Shown: in pieces, positions 13,299 through 20,160 of the stretch
Layout: each line of letters begins with the position of its first letter
How positions within the stretch are numbered: the first letter of the stretch is position 1
Source of the DNA: Deltaproteobacteria bacterium
GTDB lineage: Bacteria; Bdellovibrionota; UBA1018; UBA923
Direction: 5' to 3'
NCBI GenBank assembly: GCA_016194725.1
Contig: JACQAW010000019.1
Location: forward strand, 1 to 20,160
DNA length: 20,160 bases
Notes under the pieces: model-generated
The model's database searches: none
What the model was told of the DNA's origin: nothing
Seen by the model: only the letters and a program-made list of their open reading frames with translations
Translations under genes and position numbers: made by a program

Positions 13299-14340
13299 CC
13301 AGCGCGCCTGTCCACTGACGCAGTCCCAGCTCAAGCGCGTCGACCCGCTCAAAGCCCGCGGCTTTGAGGCGGGCCGCCGCGCGCTGGGAGCGCAAGCCGG
13401 TGGCGCAGTATACGCGAATGGCTCGTGATTTTTGAAGCTCAGGAAAGTTTCCGCGCTCAAGCTCCTGCACGGGCCAGTTCAATGCCTGGGCGATGTGCCC
13501 GCTTTGCCATTCGTCGGGGCTGCGCACATCTAGCCATAAAACATCGTCCGTTTGAGCTTCAACGCCGGAAGTGAGTCGAATCTGGTCTTTGGGCTGCGAA
13601 CAAACCGCGCAGTCCGCGCGCTGTGCCAGGCGAAAATTCGAGAGCTGGTGAGTGCGCCCATCGAAAAACGAAAGCTTGGTTTCAGGTACCGCGTAGCCAC
13701 GCAAGATGCATTGCACGGCTTGCAGCGCCTGCAGACTACCCACGACGCCAACCATCGCGCCCAGCACGCCGGCCTCGGCGCAGTTTGGAATCGCGGCTAC
13801 GGGGGGCTGCGGGTAAAGGCAGCGAAAGCATGGGCCATGAGAGCCCGAAAACGAGGCCACCTGACCTTCGAACCCGGTAACCGAGGCATAAATCAAAGGC
13901 TTGGATAATCTGGCACAAGCGTCGTTGAGCAGAAACTTCGTGGCAAAATTATCGGTACCGTCGATGATCAGGTTGTACGCGTTTAAAATGGTGAGCGCAT
14001 TTCGCGGGCCGAGTGCCGTGGGATAAATCGAAATATCGATAAAAGGGTTGAGCGCCAGCAGCTGCTCGCGCGCGACCTCGGCTTTGAGCCTGCCGCAGTC
14101 GCTGGTGCGGTAAATTACCTGTCTCTGCAGATTCGAGAGTGAAACCGTGTCGGGGTCGATGATGCCGATTCGCCCAACGCCTGCCGAAGCCAGATAAAGC
14201 AACACGGGCGCGCCCAGGCCGCCAGCTCCCACGCAAAGCACGCGCGCGCGCCTTAGCTTTTCCTGCCCCTCGGCACCAAGCTCGGGCAGCCTGGCTTGAC
14301 TGCTGTAACGAAGAGTTTCGTCGTCGCTCCTGGCGCTCAC
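13270..14340 (-). CDS. moeB: MoeB/ThiF-type adenylyltransferase with rhodanese domain
   Basis: The GTG start at 14340 overlaps the moaE stop as GTGA; longer upstream frames run inside moaE. The 356-residue protein has an E1-like domain (about 8-250) with ATP loop GAGGLGAP (38-45), IIDPDTVSLSNLQRQ (60-74), DGTDNF (127-132), zinc cysteines C171/C174 and C244/C247, and a NCAEAGVLG loop with C187. The C-terminal rhodanese domain (about 260-345) has the active cysteine C312 in YCATGLRSQ. It adenylates the C-terminal glycine of MoaD, and the rhodanese part can supply persulfide sulfur to make the thiocarboxylate. It is last in the molybdenum cofactor operon. With no thiamine gene nearby, a MoaD role is favoured, though ThiS could be a second partner. 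Confidence 0.93.
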   Translation of the reverse strand: MSARSDDETLRYSSQARLPELGAEGQEKLRRARVLCVGAGGLGAPVLLYLASAGVGRIGIIDPDTVSLSNLQRQVIYRTSDCGRLKAEVAREQLLALNPFIDISIYPTALGPRNALTILNAYNLIIDGTDNFATKFLLNDACARLSKPLIYASVTGFEGQVASFSGSHGPCFRCLYPQPPVAAIPNCAEAGVLGAMVGVVGSLQALQAVQCILRGYAVPETKLSFFDGRTHQLSNFRLAQRADCAVCSQPKDQIRLTSGVEAQTDDVLWLDVRSPDEWQSGHIAQALNWPVQELERGNFPELQKSRAIRVYCATGLRSQRAAARLKAAGFERVDALELGLRQWTGALVTDTSARPR

Positions 14341-14801
14341 GGCGAAGCCTCTTCGGTGCGCGGATGGCTGCACAGCGCATGGCCTTTGAGCCATTCGCTC
14401 TCGCCATCGATATAATGTTCTTTTTTCCAGATGGGCGCGCGAACTTTGATTTGCTCGATCACATAGCGTGACGCCTTGTAAGCCTCGTCGCGATGCGGGG
14501 CGCTGACCGCTATCAAAAGACTGGCTTCGCCCACCTGCACCAGGCCGGTGCGGTGCAAAACATGGAACTGCAGCCCCGCACCCCATTTACTTTGGGCCTC
14601 GACGCAGATTTCGTGCAAGGTGCGCGTGGTCAGTGGGGCAAAGGCGTCGTAGGAAACGCCATTGACCTGTCGGCCAAGATTTGAGTTTCGCACCACGCCG
14701 CTAAACAGAATTTGAGCGCCGTGGCCCGGGTTGTCGAGCAGCCCGGTAATTTCCTGCGAGGTAATAACGGCGTCTGAAACTTGAACGTGAATATTCGACA
14801 T
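14337..14801 (-). CDS. moaE: Molybdopterin synthase catalytic subunit MoaE
   Basis: This 154-residue MoaE has FSGVVR (33-38), the VLHRTGLVQVGEASLLIAVSAPHRDEA core (81-107) and KVRAPIWKKE (119-128). Lys119 and Lys126 fall at the same positions as the catalytic lysines of the Escherichia coli enzyme. With thiocarboxylated MoaD it converts cyclic pyranopterin monophosphate to molybdopterin by adding two sulfurs. It begins 3 nt after the moaD stop and its stop overlaps the moeB start by 4 nt, so the three sulfur-transfer genes are translated together. Confidence 0.96.
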   Translation of the reverse strand: MSNIHVQVSDAVITSQEITGLLDNPGHGAQILFSGVVRNSNLGRQVNGVSYDAFAPLTTRTLHEICVEAQSKWGAGLQFHVLHRTGLVQVGEASLLIAVSAPHRDEAYKASRYVIEQIKVRAPIWKKEHYIDGESEWLKGHALCSHPRTEEASP

Positions 14802-14804
14802 GGG

Positions 14805-15047
14805 TCAGCCACCACACACGGGGGGCAGCACCGCCAGGGTTTGGCCGGGCGAAACGATGGCGTCGTCGCCCAGAATATCAGTCGTGGTGCCGAACGCGCT
14901 TTCACGCAGCAACTCCGGATCCAGATGCGTGGCCAGCAGCTCTTTGAGCACCGCAAGCGAGCAAGGCTTGGCCAAGGGCAGCTCAAGCGCCACGCCGTCG
15001 CCATGTTTTCGAAACGCGCCGAAGAGTTGAATTTTTACCGATTCCAT
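14805..15047 (-). CDS. moaD: Molybdopterin synthase sulfur carrier MoaD
   Basis: The 80-residue ubiquitin-like protein begins MESVKIQLFGAFRKHGDG and ends LAVLPPVCGG, with the required C-terminal Gly-Gly that is adenylated by MoeB and turned into a thiocarboxylate. Length and ending are standard. Its ATG overlaps the moeA stop by one base (TGATG), and moaE follows after 3 nt. Confidence 0.95.
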   Translation of the reverse strand: MESVKIQLFGAFRKHGDGVALELPLAKPCSLAVLKELLATHLDPELLRESAFGTTTDILGDDAIVSPGQTLAVLPPVCGG

Positions 15048-16369
15048 CAGCAGCAGCCCTCCTGTTTAGGCGCGGAGCTCGCAAAGGAGTCCGAGCCAAA
15101 GCTGTAATTCATGGGGTGAAGCGGAAACACATCGACCCAGGTGCCCTGCTCAACGCGGGTGCCGCCCTCGGGAAACACGACCCAGGCATTGGACTCGAGA
15201 AGCGGGCTGACCATGAACGAGGGCTGGCCACCCAGGCACAAAACCTCGGCCCCTTGCGGCCCCGCACGAAACTGCGCCTTGAAAAAACAGCGCAGCTTTT
15301 CGGGCTTGGGCGCCGATTTCACGAGCTGCGCCTTGAGCGGCACCTCCACCGCCGAGCCGGTCAGGGCTTCGAGGTAGGGGCTGACAAAAAACCGCAAGGC
15401 CACCGCAGTCGAAACCGGATTGCCCGGAATTCCAAAAACAACCGGGCCATTTTCGAATTCGCAAAACAGCCCGGGTTTGCCCGGGCGAATGGCCACCTGA
15501 TGAAACCGGGTGGTGGCTCCCGCCTTTTTCAGCGAGTCCGGAATGAAATCATATTTTCCGGCTGATACGGCTCCGGTGGTCAGGATCACATCCGGCTTGT
15601 CGGCCAGAATTTCAGCGAGCAGGCGATCAAAAACCCGGGGCTCATCGCTGACCGTACCGTAAAATCTGCATTCAACACCATACGACGGCAGCGCTGCTAT
15701 CAGATGCGGGGCAGTGGAGTTGCGAATCATTCCCGGCGCAAGCTGCTTTTGGGTGTGCGCTACCAGCTCGCTGCCCGTGGACACGAGCGCCACGCGCGGT
15801 TTTCTTCGCACAGCCACCTGGTGCAAGCCAAGGCTTGCCAGCGCCATGACGTGCTCGGGCATGAGCCGCGTGCCTGCGCGCGCGACCGACTGGCCCAAGG
15901 CGAAGTCCTCGCCCCGGCCGCGAAAATTTTCGCGTGCCGTGAGTGGCTTTGAAATCCAGATCTCTTGAGGCGCACCCTGCTTGTCGCGTTTGACCTCGAC
16001 GTCTTCCACTTTTACGACAGCGTCATAGCCCGTGGGAATGGGCGCTCCCGTCATGATTTCCCAGGCATCCGCAGCTATCGCTGGGGCCGATTGGGTGATC
16101 GGTGCATCGCCCGCGGCAATGGAACCCGAAACTTCAAGATGCAACGGTTCGCGAAGCGTAGCCTTGGTGGTGAGCGAGGCCAGAACCGCAAAACCATCCA
16201 TCGACGAGTTGTCAAAAGGTGGAATGGCCTCGGGACTGACTATGTCGCTGAACAAAACCCGGCCCACGCAGTTTTCAATCGCCACTGTTTCCGGCCCGCG
16301 CGCAAAACCAGGCCGTCTTTGCGTAGCGGCGGTTTTTAGAGTTTCCAGCGCCTGAGCATGCGTAATCAA
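15047..16369 (-). CDS. moeA: Molybdopterin molybdenumtransferase MoeA
   Basis: I place the start at TTG 16369, which overlaps the preceding stop as TTGA and lies 5 nt behind GGAGGT, giving 440 residues beginning (M)ITHAQALETLKT. Longer frames run into the mog part without a ribosome site. Landmarks: PPFDNSSMDGFAV (about 50-62, with the conserved Asp), SGSIAAGD, EIMTGAPIPTGYDAVVKVEDV (about 104-124), RGRGEDF, STGSEL, LTTGAVSAGKYDF (263-275), RPGKPG (295-300) and GIPGNPVS (313-320). MoeA inserts molybdate into adenylylated molybdopterin. The usual acidic residue before xD in GGVSxG(D/E)xD is Lys272 here, but D274 is kept. The protein ends in an unusual GCC. The TTG start may lower its expression relative to moaC-mog. 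Confidence 0.93.
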   Translation of the reverse strand: MITHAQALETLKTAATQRRPGFARGPETVAIENCVGRVLFSDIVSPEAIPPFDNSSMDGFAVLASLTTKATLREPLHLEVSGSIAAGDAPITQSAPAIAADAWEIMTGAPIPTGYDAVVKVEDVEVKRDKQGAPQEIWISKPLTARENFRGRGEDFALGQSVARAGTRLMPEHVMALASLGLHQVAVRRKPRVALVSTGSELVAHTQKQLAPGMIRNSTAPHLIAALPSYGVECRFYGTVSDEPRVFDRLLAEILADKPDVILTTGAVSAGKYDFIPDSLKKAGATTRFHQVAIRPGKPGLFCEFENGPVVFGIPGNPVSTAVALRFFVSPYLEALTGSAVEVPLKAQLVKSAPKPEKLRCFFKAQFRAGPQGAEVLCLGGQPSFMVSPLLESNAWVVFPEGGTRVEQGTWVDVFPLHPMNYSFGSDSFASSAPKQEGCC

Positions 16370-17424
16370 TGTCCACCTCCGTTGGCGATGTGCAAGGCAT
16401 GAGGCAAAAGGCTTTCGAGCGTGGCCCAACCCTCATGCACGGCACGCAGGCTGCCTGGCAGATACACGACCAGCGAACGATCAATAATGCCCGCGCCGGA
16501 ACGGCTGAGCCACGAAGTGGCCACGTGCCTGCTGCCCTCGGCCCGCAGCAGCTCGCCGATGCCTGGAATCTTTTTTGTCCACAGCGAATCGAGCGCCTCG
16601 GGTGTTACGTCGCGTGGTGATAGCCCGGTACCGCCAGTGGTCAGCACCAGCGCAACACCTTCGTCGCGCACAAGTTTGAGTACCGCGCGCTGAATTTCGG
16701 CTACCTGGTCGGAAACAATCGACGTGCTGACAAGCGTTGCGCCGGCCTTGCCGCAAAGCGCGGCAAGCTCGGGCCCGGAATGGTCAGTGGCCTCGCCGCG
16801 CGCGCAGCGGTCGCTGATGGTCAGTACGCCCACGCGAATGGCCTCGAGCGGAAGGTCGACCACTTGCGCTTCAGCGACGGACGCCTCTGCGAAATCAGGA
16901 TGCCGCCACGTGCCCGATTTTCCGCCCTCTTTCAAATTCAGGCGAATGTCTGAAATCGTCAGCACGGGGTTTACCGCCTTGGACAAATCGTAAATCGAAA
17001 GCAGGGCCGCGTTCACCCCGCAAAGCGCCTCCATTTCGACGCCGGTTTTCGCGGTGGTTGCGGCCTGGCAAAAGGCCAGCACCGCGCACTCGGACGGCAG
17101 AAGCTGGAATTCGATTTTAACCTGGTCCAGCGGCAGCGGGTGGCAAAGCGGAATCCACTCCGAAGTGCGTTTGGCCGCCTGAATTCCGGCAACCTCGGCC
17201 ACCGAAAGCACGTCGCCCTTGGGGTTCGTGCCGTTCACCAAAGCCTCATACGCTTCGCGCGAGAGCAGAATTTTTCCCTGCGCGGTGGCGCGGCGGGCAG
17301 TGGCCGTTTTTGGGCCTACGTCCACCATTGAAAATGTTGAGCGGCAGGGCGCGGGAGCGCCCGTTGACCGCTCACGGTTTGAACGGTTAGCCTCCGATGG
17401 ATGAGAATGTTTGGTTGTTTCCAT
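16366..17424 (-). CDS. Fused MoaC-MogA molybdenum cofactor enzyme
   Basis: Two full domains are joined in 352 residues. MoaC (about 30-180): SMVDVGPKTATARRA, KGDVLSVAEVAGIQAAKRTSEWIPLCHPLPL (K69, C94, H95), TGVEMEALCGVNAALLSIYDLSKAV (E130, E132, D146, K149) and GGKSG (K169). It completes cyclic pyranopterin monophosphate from the MoaA product. MogA/MoaB (about 196-352): VGVLTISDRCARGEATDHSGPEL, LTTGGTGLSPRDVTPEA (D272) and PGIGELLR. It adenylylates molybdopterin before MoeA acts. The fusion pairs an early and a late step. ATG 17424 follows AGAAGGA and overlaps the end of moaA by 38 nt. The N-terminus before MVDV is longer than in E. coli MoaC. Confidence 0.94.
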   Translation of the reverse strand: METTKHSHPSEANRSNRERSTGAPAPCRSTFSMVDVGPKTATARRATAQGKILLSREAYEALVNGTNPKGDVLSVAEVAGIQAAKRTSEWIPLCHPLPLDQVKIEFQLLPSECAVLAFCQAATTAKTGVEMEALCGVNAALLSIYDLSKAVNPVLTISDIRLNLKEGGKSGTWRHPDFAEASVAEAQVVDLPLEAIRVGVLTISDRCARGEATDHSGPELAALCGKAGATLVSTSIVSDQVAEIQRAVLKLVRDEGVALVLTTGGTGLSPRDVTPEALDSLWTKKIPGIGELLRAEGSRHVATSWLSRSGAGIIDRSLVVYLPGSLRAVHEGWATLESLLPHALHIANGGGH

Positions 17425-18376
17425 AACGTCCTTCTGGCAGATAGTGCGAAACTTCCTTCTTGTTCAGAAGGGAGTGGATGGTTTGTTTGAGGTCTTCCTT
17501 TTGCGATGATCTTTGAAGCAGGTGGCGCAGCGAGTGATTGCCCTCGGCAAAAAGGCACAAGCGCAGGCCACCCGTGCTCGAGATGCGCAGGCGGTTGCAG
17601 GTGGCGCAGAAATCGGTGGAGTAGGGCGCGATCAGGCCGATGCTGCCTTGAAAATCGGGGTGCGACATCTCGATGGCCGGGCCGTCGGCCGGCCCGCGTG
17701 GCTTGATGGTCCACCCCTGCTCAAGCAGCTGCATGCGCAAAGGGTTGCTTTGAAGGTGATGCTTCTTGAAGACCGCTTCGGTTTGGCCCGTGGGCATGAG
17801 CTCGATGAAACGCACTGACACCGGCCTGCGACGAATCCACGAAAGAAAAAGCGCAAGCTCGCTCTCGTTCGTATCTTTCATCAAAACCGCATTAATTTTT
17901 ACCGACTCAAAACCCAGCGCAATCGCAGCCTCGATGCCTTCAAGAATTTCCGGAAGCTGACCTGAGCCCGTCAGGGCACTGAAGCGCTGCGCGTTTAGCG
18001 TATCCACGCTGACGTTCACCGCCGACACGCCGGCCAGCCGAAGCTCGCCCGCCATTTGCTTCAGGCGATAGCCATTGGTTGAGAGCGCGATTTTCTTAAC
18101 CGCGGTGTTTTCAGAAATCATGGTGATGATTTCAAGCAGGTCGCGTCGCAGCGTGGGTTCGCCGCCAGTGAGTCGAATTTTCCACATGCCCAGCTCGGTA
18201 AAGGCGCTGACCAGGTTGCGAATTTCGGCAAGCGACAGGTGGTCTTCAGCGCCTTCGGATCTCTGGTATCCATTGGGCAGGCAGTAGACGCAGCGAAAGT
18301 TGCAGGCGTCCGTCACGGACAGCCTGAGATAAGAAAAACGTCTTCCAAATGAGTCTTCGAGACTGTTTGCACCCAT
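17387..18376 (-). CDS. moaA: GTP 3',8-cyclase MoaA (radical SAM)
   Basis: Starting at ATG 18376 (a GTG at 18382 would add two residues) the protein has 329 residues. The radical-SAM cluster is CNFRCVYC (C25, C29, C32). LTGGEPTLR (about 69-77) and STNGYRL are standard SAM-contact motifs. The second, GTP-binding cluster is C257, C260 (FCATCNRLR) and C274 (LCLF). The C-terminus SSIGG keeps the Gly-Gly needed for activity. MoaA starts cofactor synthesis by cyclising GTP. It is first in the six-gene operon, with its promoter in the short gap upstream and a probable terminator of the previous unit between. Confidence 0.96.
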   Translation of the reverse strand: MGANSLEDSFGRRFSYLRLSVTDACNFRCVYCLPNGYQRSEGAEDHLSLAEIRNLVSAFTELGMWKIRLTGGEPTLRRDLLEIITMISENTAVKKIALSTNGYRLKQMAGELRLAGVSAVNVSVDTLNAQRFSALTGSGQLPEILEGIEAAIALGFESVKINAVLMKDTNESELALFLSWIRRRPVSVRFIELMPTGQTEAVFKKHHLQSNPLRMQLLEQGWTIKPRGPADGPAIEMSHPDFQGSIGLIAPYSTDFCATCNRLRISSTGGLRLCLFAEGNHSLRHLLQRSSQKEDLKQTIHSLLNKKEVSHYLPEGRYGNNQTFSSIGG

Positions 18377-18410
18377 GTTCACGCTCTAATGTAGATTTCA
18401 CAATCGCGAA

Positions 18411-18433
18411 GAAAAGCAAAGCAGCGCTTTAGC
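18411..18433 (-). terminator. Probable Rho-independent terminator upstream of moaA
   Basis: On the minus strand AAAGC, loop GCT, GCTTT (18430-18418), extended by a GC/GC pair, is followed by a short T-rich run (TTTTCTTC). It lies just after the lipoprotein gene and would end the envelope cluster transcript before moaA. Confidence 0.5.
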
Positions 18434-18451
18434 ATTTACCGCAGTGCGCGG

Positions 18452-19021
18452 TCAGCGTTCGGGGGTATTTTGCGCGTCGCCCCACGTATTGTCCTGCTTG
18501 GTCAGCAGAGAGGTGTGAATTTTCAAAGCAAGCGGCGGCTTTCCCCGATTGCGCAGGTCGTTGAGGGTGTTGCCCAACATATCGGCCACGAGCACCGTGG
18601 TTTCGGTGTCGCCTTCGAGGTCGATTTGAACTTCACCCAGGTAGTGGACCGTATTCACGCTATCGGTGGGCGCCGCGAAATAGGGAAAGGTGAACTTGCG
18701 GCTCACCTTGGCCCCGCTTTCGAGGCGGCACGATAAAGTCTTGAGCCAGGCATAAGAGCGCGTGACCGTTTTATAAACCAAGCCGCTCGAGTCGAGCTTT
18801 GCACAGGAGTCGTCGAATCTTTTATCGATCGACAGGCACACGACACAGTCGTTGAGCGCAACGCCGTGCTGGCGAATGCGAAAGCGCGCCAGAATTTCGC
18901 GCTGGTTTTCAAGTACCGTCGAGCTTTCATGGTCGCGCCAGCTGGCTGTAGTGCAAGACGACGCCATTACTGCAAAAAGAGCCGCGGCTGATATCAAGCT
19001 CAGGCGCATCACCGTGGCCAT
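18452..19021 (-). CDS. Lipoprotein of unknown function
   Basis: The 189-residue product has a lipoprotein signal MATVMRLSLISAAALFAVMASSC with lipobox ASSC (C23). The mature part holds NDCVVCLSIDKRFDDSC (three closely spaced cysteines) and a later cysteine, which could form disulfides or bind metal. The rest is mixed alpha/beta with no family I recognise. It starts 1 nt after the stop of the beta-barrel gene, so it belongs to that operon. ATG 19009 is a possible alternative start four residues in. Confidence 0.75.
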   Translation of the reverse strand: MATVMRLSLISAAALFAVMASSCTTASWRDHESSTVLENQREILARFRIRQHGVALNDCVVCLSIDKRFDDSCAKLDSSGLVYKTVTRSYAWLKTLSCRLESGAKVSRKFTFPYFAAPTDSVNTVHYLGEVQIDLEGDTETTVLVADMLGNTLNDLRNRGKPPLALKIHTSLLTKQDNTWGDAQNTPER

Positions 19022-19022
19022 T

Positions 19023-19970
19023 TCAGAGCGCCCAGCGTTTCTGAGCCGAAAGCGCCACGCTGCGACTCAAGCTCACGTTGCGCGTGGGCCCCAGCAGCGT
19101 CTGGTCGGTGTAGCTCAAGGCCGAGGACCATTCCGGCGAAATCAGGACGCCCACCTGCGCCGAAGTGTTCCACACCAGCTGGTCGGCCGAGGTCGAGTTG
19201 ACTTCGCCTCGAACATCAATCGGGCCCTCGAAAACGGGCGACAAGCTCAAACCCAGGCGAACGATTCCGGCGCGCGGGCTATAACCCACGCCAAGCAAGC
19301 CCGTGGCACCCCAGCCGGGTGTTAGATTCAACGTGCCCCCATCTGACGCCGCAAAGGTGCGCGCAAAAGATCGGTGGCCTTCAACGCTTGCGATAAAATC
19401 CCAGTTGCCCACGCCTTTAAGAAAAGCCGCGCCCAGACCCAGCTGAAAAAATCCGCGTCCACGCGCATCGATTTGAAAAGGCGCTTCGGAATCGTAAGTC
19501 GATGGGCTGGTGGGCAAGGTGGTTTGCAAAAATAAAAAACCATGCGGTTTCCACGCCGAGTAGCTCCACTCGGGCAGGGCCTCGTAACCTGCGTTTAGCG
19601 TAATGTCACCAAAGCCATAGGCTTGCGCGGTGGCAGCGGTAAGCTGGCGGGCTCGGCGAATCAACGGAACAACCGCACCTGCCTGAAATCGGTCGCTGAT
19701 GCGGTAAGCGCCATCGAGCCTGAAGGCCTGGGTGACCTCGGAGTCATTGGTCGAGCGAAACACCGGCATGCCTTCGGCCGGCGCATCGCCAATGACCGAG
19801 GCCTGCGAAAGGCTTGCGCCCAGCTGCGCACCGTCATCGCCGGTGATGAGCGCAGGAATGCCCGAGCCGCCGCCACAGCAAGGCGCAGCCATTGCAACGC
19901 CACTCGACAGCAGAGCCAAAAGCGAAACGACCGTAATGGCCGAAATGGGGTTAGATCGTGACTTTCTCAA
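19023..19970 (-). CDS. Outer-membrane beta-barrel protein with CCGGG N-terminus
   Basis: The best start is TTG 19970, behind GAGGA and overlapping the previous gene by 20 nt; there is no ATG before the signal peptide. The 315 residues begin with a Sec signal (cleavage near AMA-APCC). The mature N-terminus APCCGGGSGIPALITGDD carries a conspicuous Cys-Cys pair. The rest alternates polar and hydrophobic strands with Gly and aromatic girdles (AYGFGDITLNAGYEAL, RGFFQLGLGAAFLKGVGNWDF, GWGATGLLGVGYSPRAGIVRLGLSLSPVF) and ends ALSAQKRWAL, typical of an outer-membrane barrel. Function is unknown. Metal handling is a guess from the Cys pair and the YtkA-like neighbour. Confidence 0.85.
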   Translation of the reverse strand: MRKSRSNPISAITVVSLLALLSSGVAMAAPCCGGGSGIPALITGDDGAQLGASLSQASVIGDAPAEGMPVFRSTNDSEVTQAFRLDGAYRISDRFQAGAVVPLIRRARQLTAATAQAYGFGDITLNAGYEALPEWSYSAWKPHGFLFLQTTLPTSPSTYDSEAPFQIDARGRGFFQLGLGAAFLKGVGNWDFIASVEGHRSFARTFAASDGGTLNLTPGWGATGLLGVGYSPRAGIVRLGLSLSPVFEGPIDVRGEVNSTSADQLVWNTSAQVGVLISPEWSSALSYTDQTLLGPTRNVSLSRSVALSAQKRWAL

Positions 19971-20160
19971 CGGTTTCCTCGACTACCTTTGAGCCATTCT
20001 TGAGCTGCACGTGAACGTCCCAGTCGCCGGGCATGACGAAGTACACGTTCGTGGCTTTGAAAACGCCGGGCACATTGGCGCCGCCCTGGTCCACGGCATG
20101 CGCCACATTCACTGGCGAGGAACCGTGGCCCATCGCGGGCATCCAAAGTTTTACGCCAAC
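19951..20160 (-). CDS. YtkA-like domain protein, partial (5' end outside window)
   Basis: Only the last 69 residues are present, entering from the window edge as VGVKLWMPAMGHGSSPV and ending ATNVYFVMPGDWDVHVQLKNGSKVVEETVEKVTI. The WMPAMGHGSSPV stretch followed by YFVMPGDWDV is characteristic of YtkA-like/FixH-type beta-sandwich domains, often found in periplasmic proteins linked to copper or cytochrome oxidase functions. It is first in the visible envelope cluster. Its TAA stop lies inside the start region of the barrel gene (20-nt overlap). Confidence 0.8.
   Translation of the reverse strand, partial: VGVKLWMPAMGHGSSPVNVAHAVDQGGANVPGVFKATNVYFVMPGDWDVHVQLKNGSKVVEETVEKVTI

Noticed and set aside
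13552..13908. Plus-strand frames across the Moco operon
   Set aside because: All are antisense to well-supported moa/moe genes and lack any domain.
14341..14586. Extended N-terminus for the MoeB-like protein
   Set aside because: The extra residues lie inside moaE in another frame; the GTGA overlap at 14340 fits the family start.

Overview
The window looks like a chromosomal stretch from a Gram-negative proteobacterium, possibly of the Bdellovibrio/Oligoflexia kind. The hints are several lipoproteins with clear lipoboxes, a beta-barrel outer-membrane protein, secreted zinc metalloproteases with HExxHxxGLRHNF-type sites, and tightly overlapping operons. The lineage is an inference from gene style, not from a marker gene.

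The left part (1-7.8 kb) is accessory DNA. It holds an IS110-family, IS1111-group insertion sequence (about 378-1877) with subterminal inverted repeats. A structured non-coding 3' end looks like a bridge/seek RNA, and its stem-loop matches both insertion flanks. Next is a tightly coupled four-gene operon of two unknown soluble proteins, a membrane protein and a XerC/D-like tyrosine recombinase (2115-4233). A broken Rhs/YD-repeat fragment (4295-5023) and a palindrome-rich non-coding stretch follow. A secreted TPR protein (5429-7588) lies in a 2.4 kb segment bracketed by a perfect 26-bp direct repeat. The right copy of that repeat is the 3' end of the next gene, an XRE-cupin regulator, so the segment resembles a small integrated island.

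The middle part (7.7-13.3 kb) starts with the XRE-cupin regulator, divergent from a two-gene operon (SDR oxidoreductase and a strongly diverged QueA-like protein). A perfect palindromic operator overlaps the -35 box of the regulator, whose message is predicted to be leaderless. Two lipoprotein zinc metalloproteases follow on the + strand. The second is broken just after its zinc site, and its C-terminal remnant overlaps the end of the next operon tail-to-tail.

The right part (13.3-18.4 kb, minus strand) is a compact molybdenum cofactor operon in transcription order moaA, moaC-mog fusion, moeA, moaD, moaE, moeB-rhodanese. Most junctions overlap by 1-4 nt and two starts are non-ATG (TTG, GTG). 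It covers the path from GTP to adenylated and inserted molybdopterin, including recharging of the MoaD thiocarboxylate. Upstream of it, on the same strand, is a three-gene envelope cluster: a YtkA-like protein cut by the window edge, a beta-barrel protein with a CCGGG N-terminus, and a lipoprotein. A probable terminator separates it from moaA.
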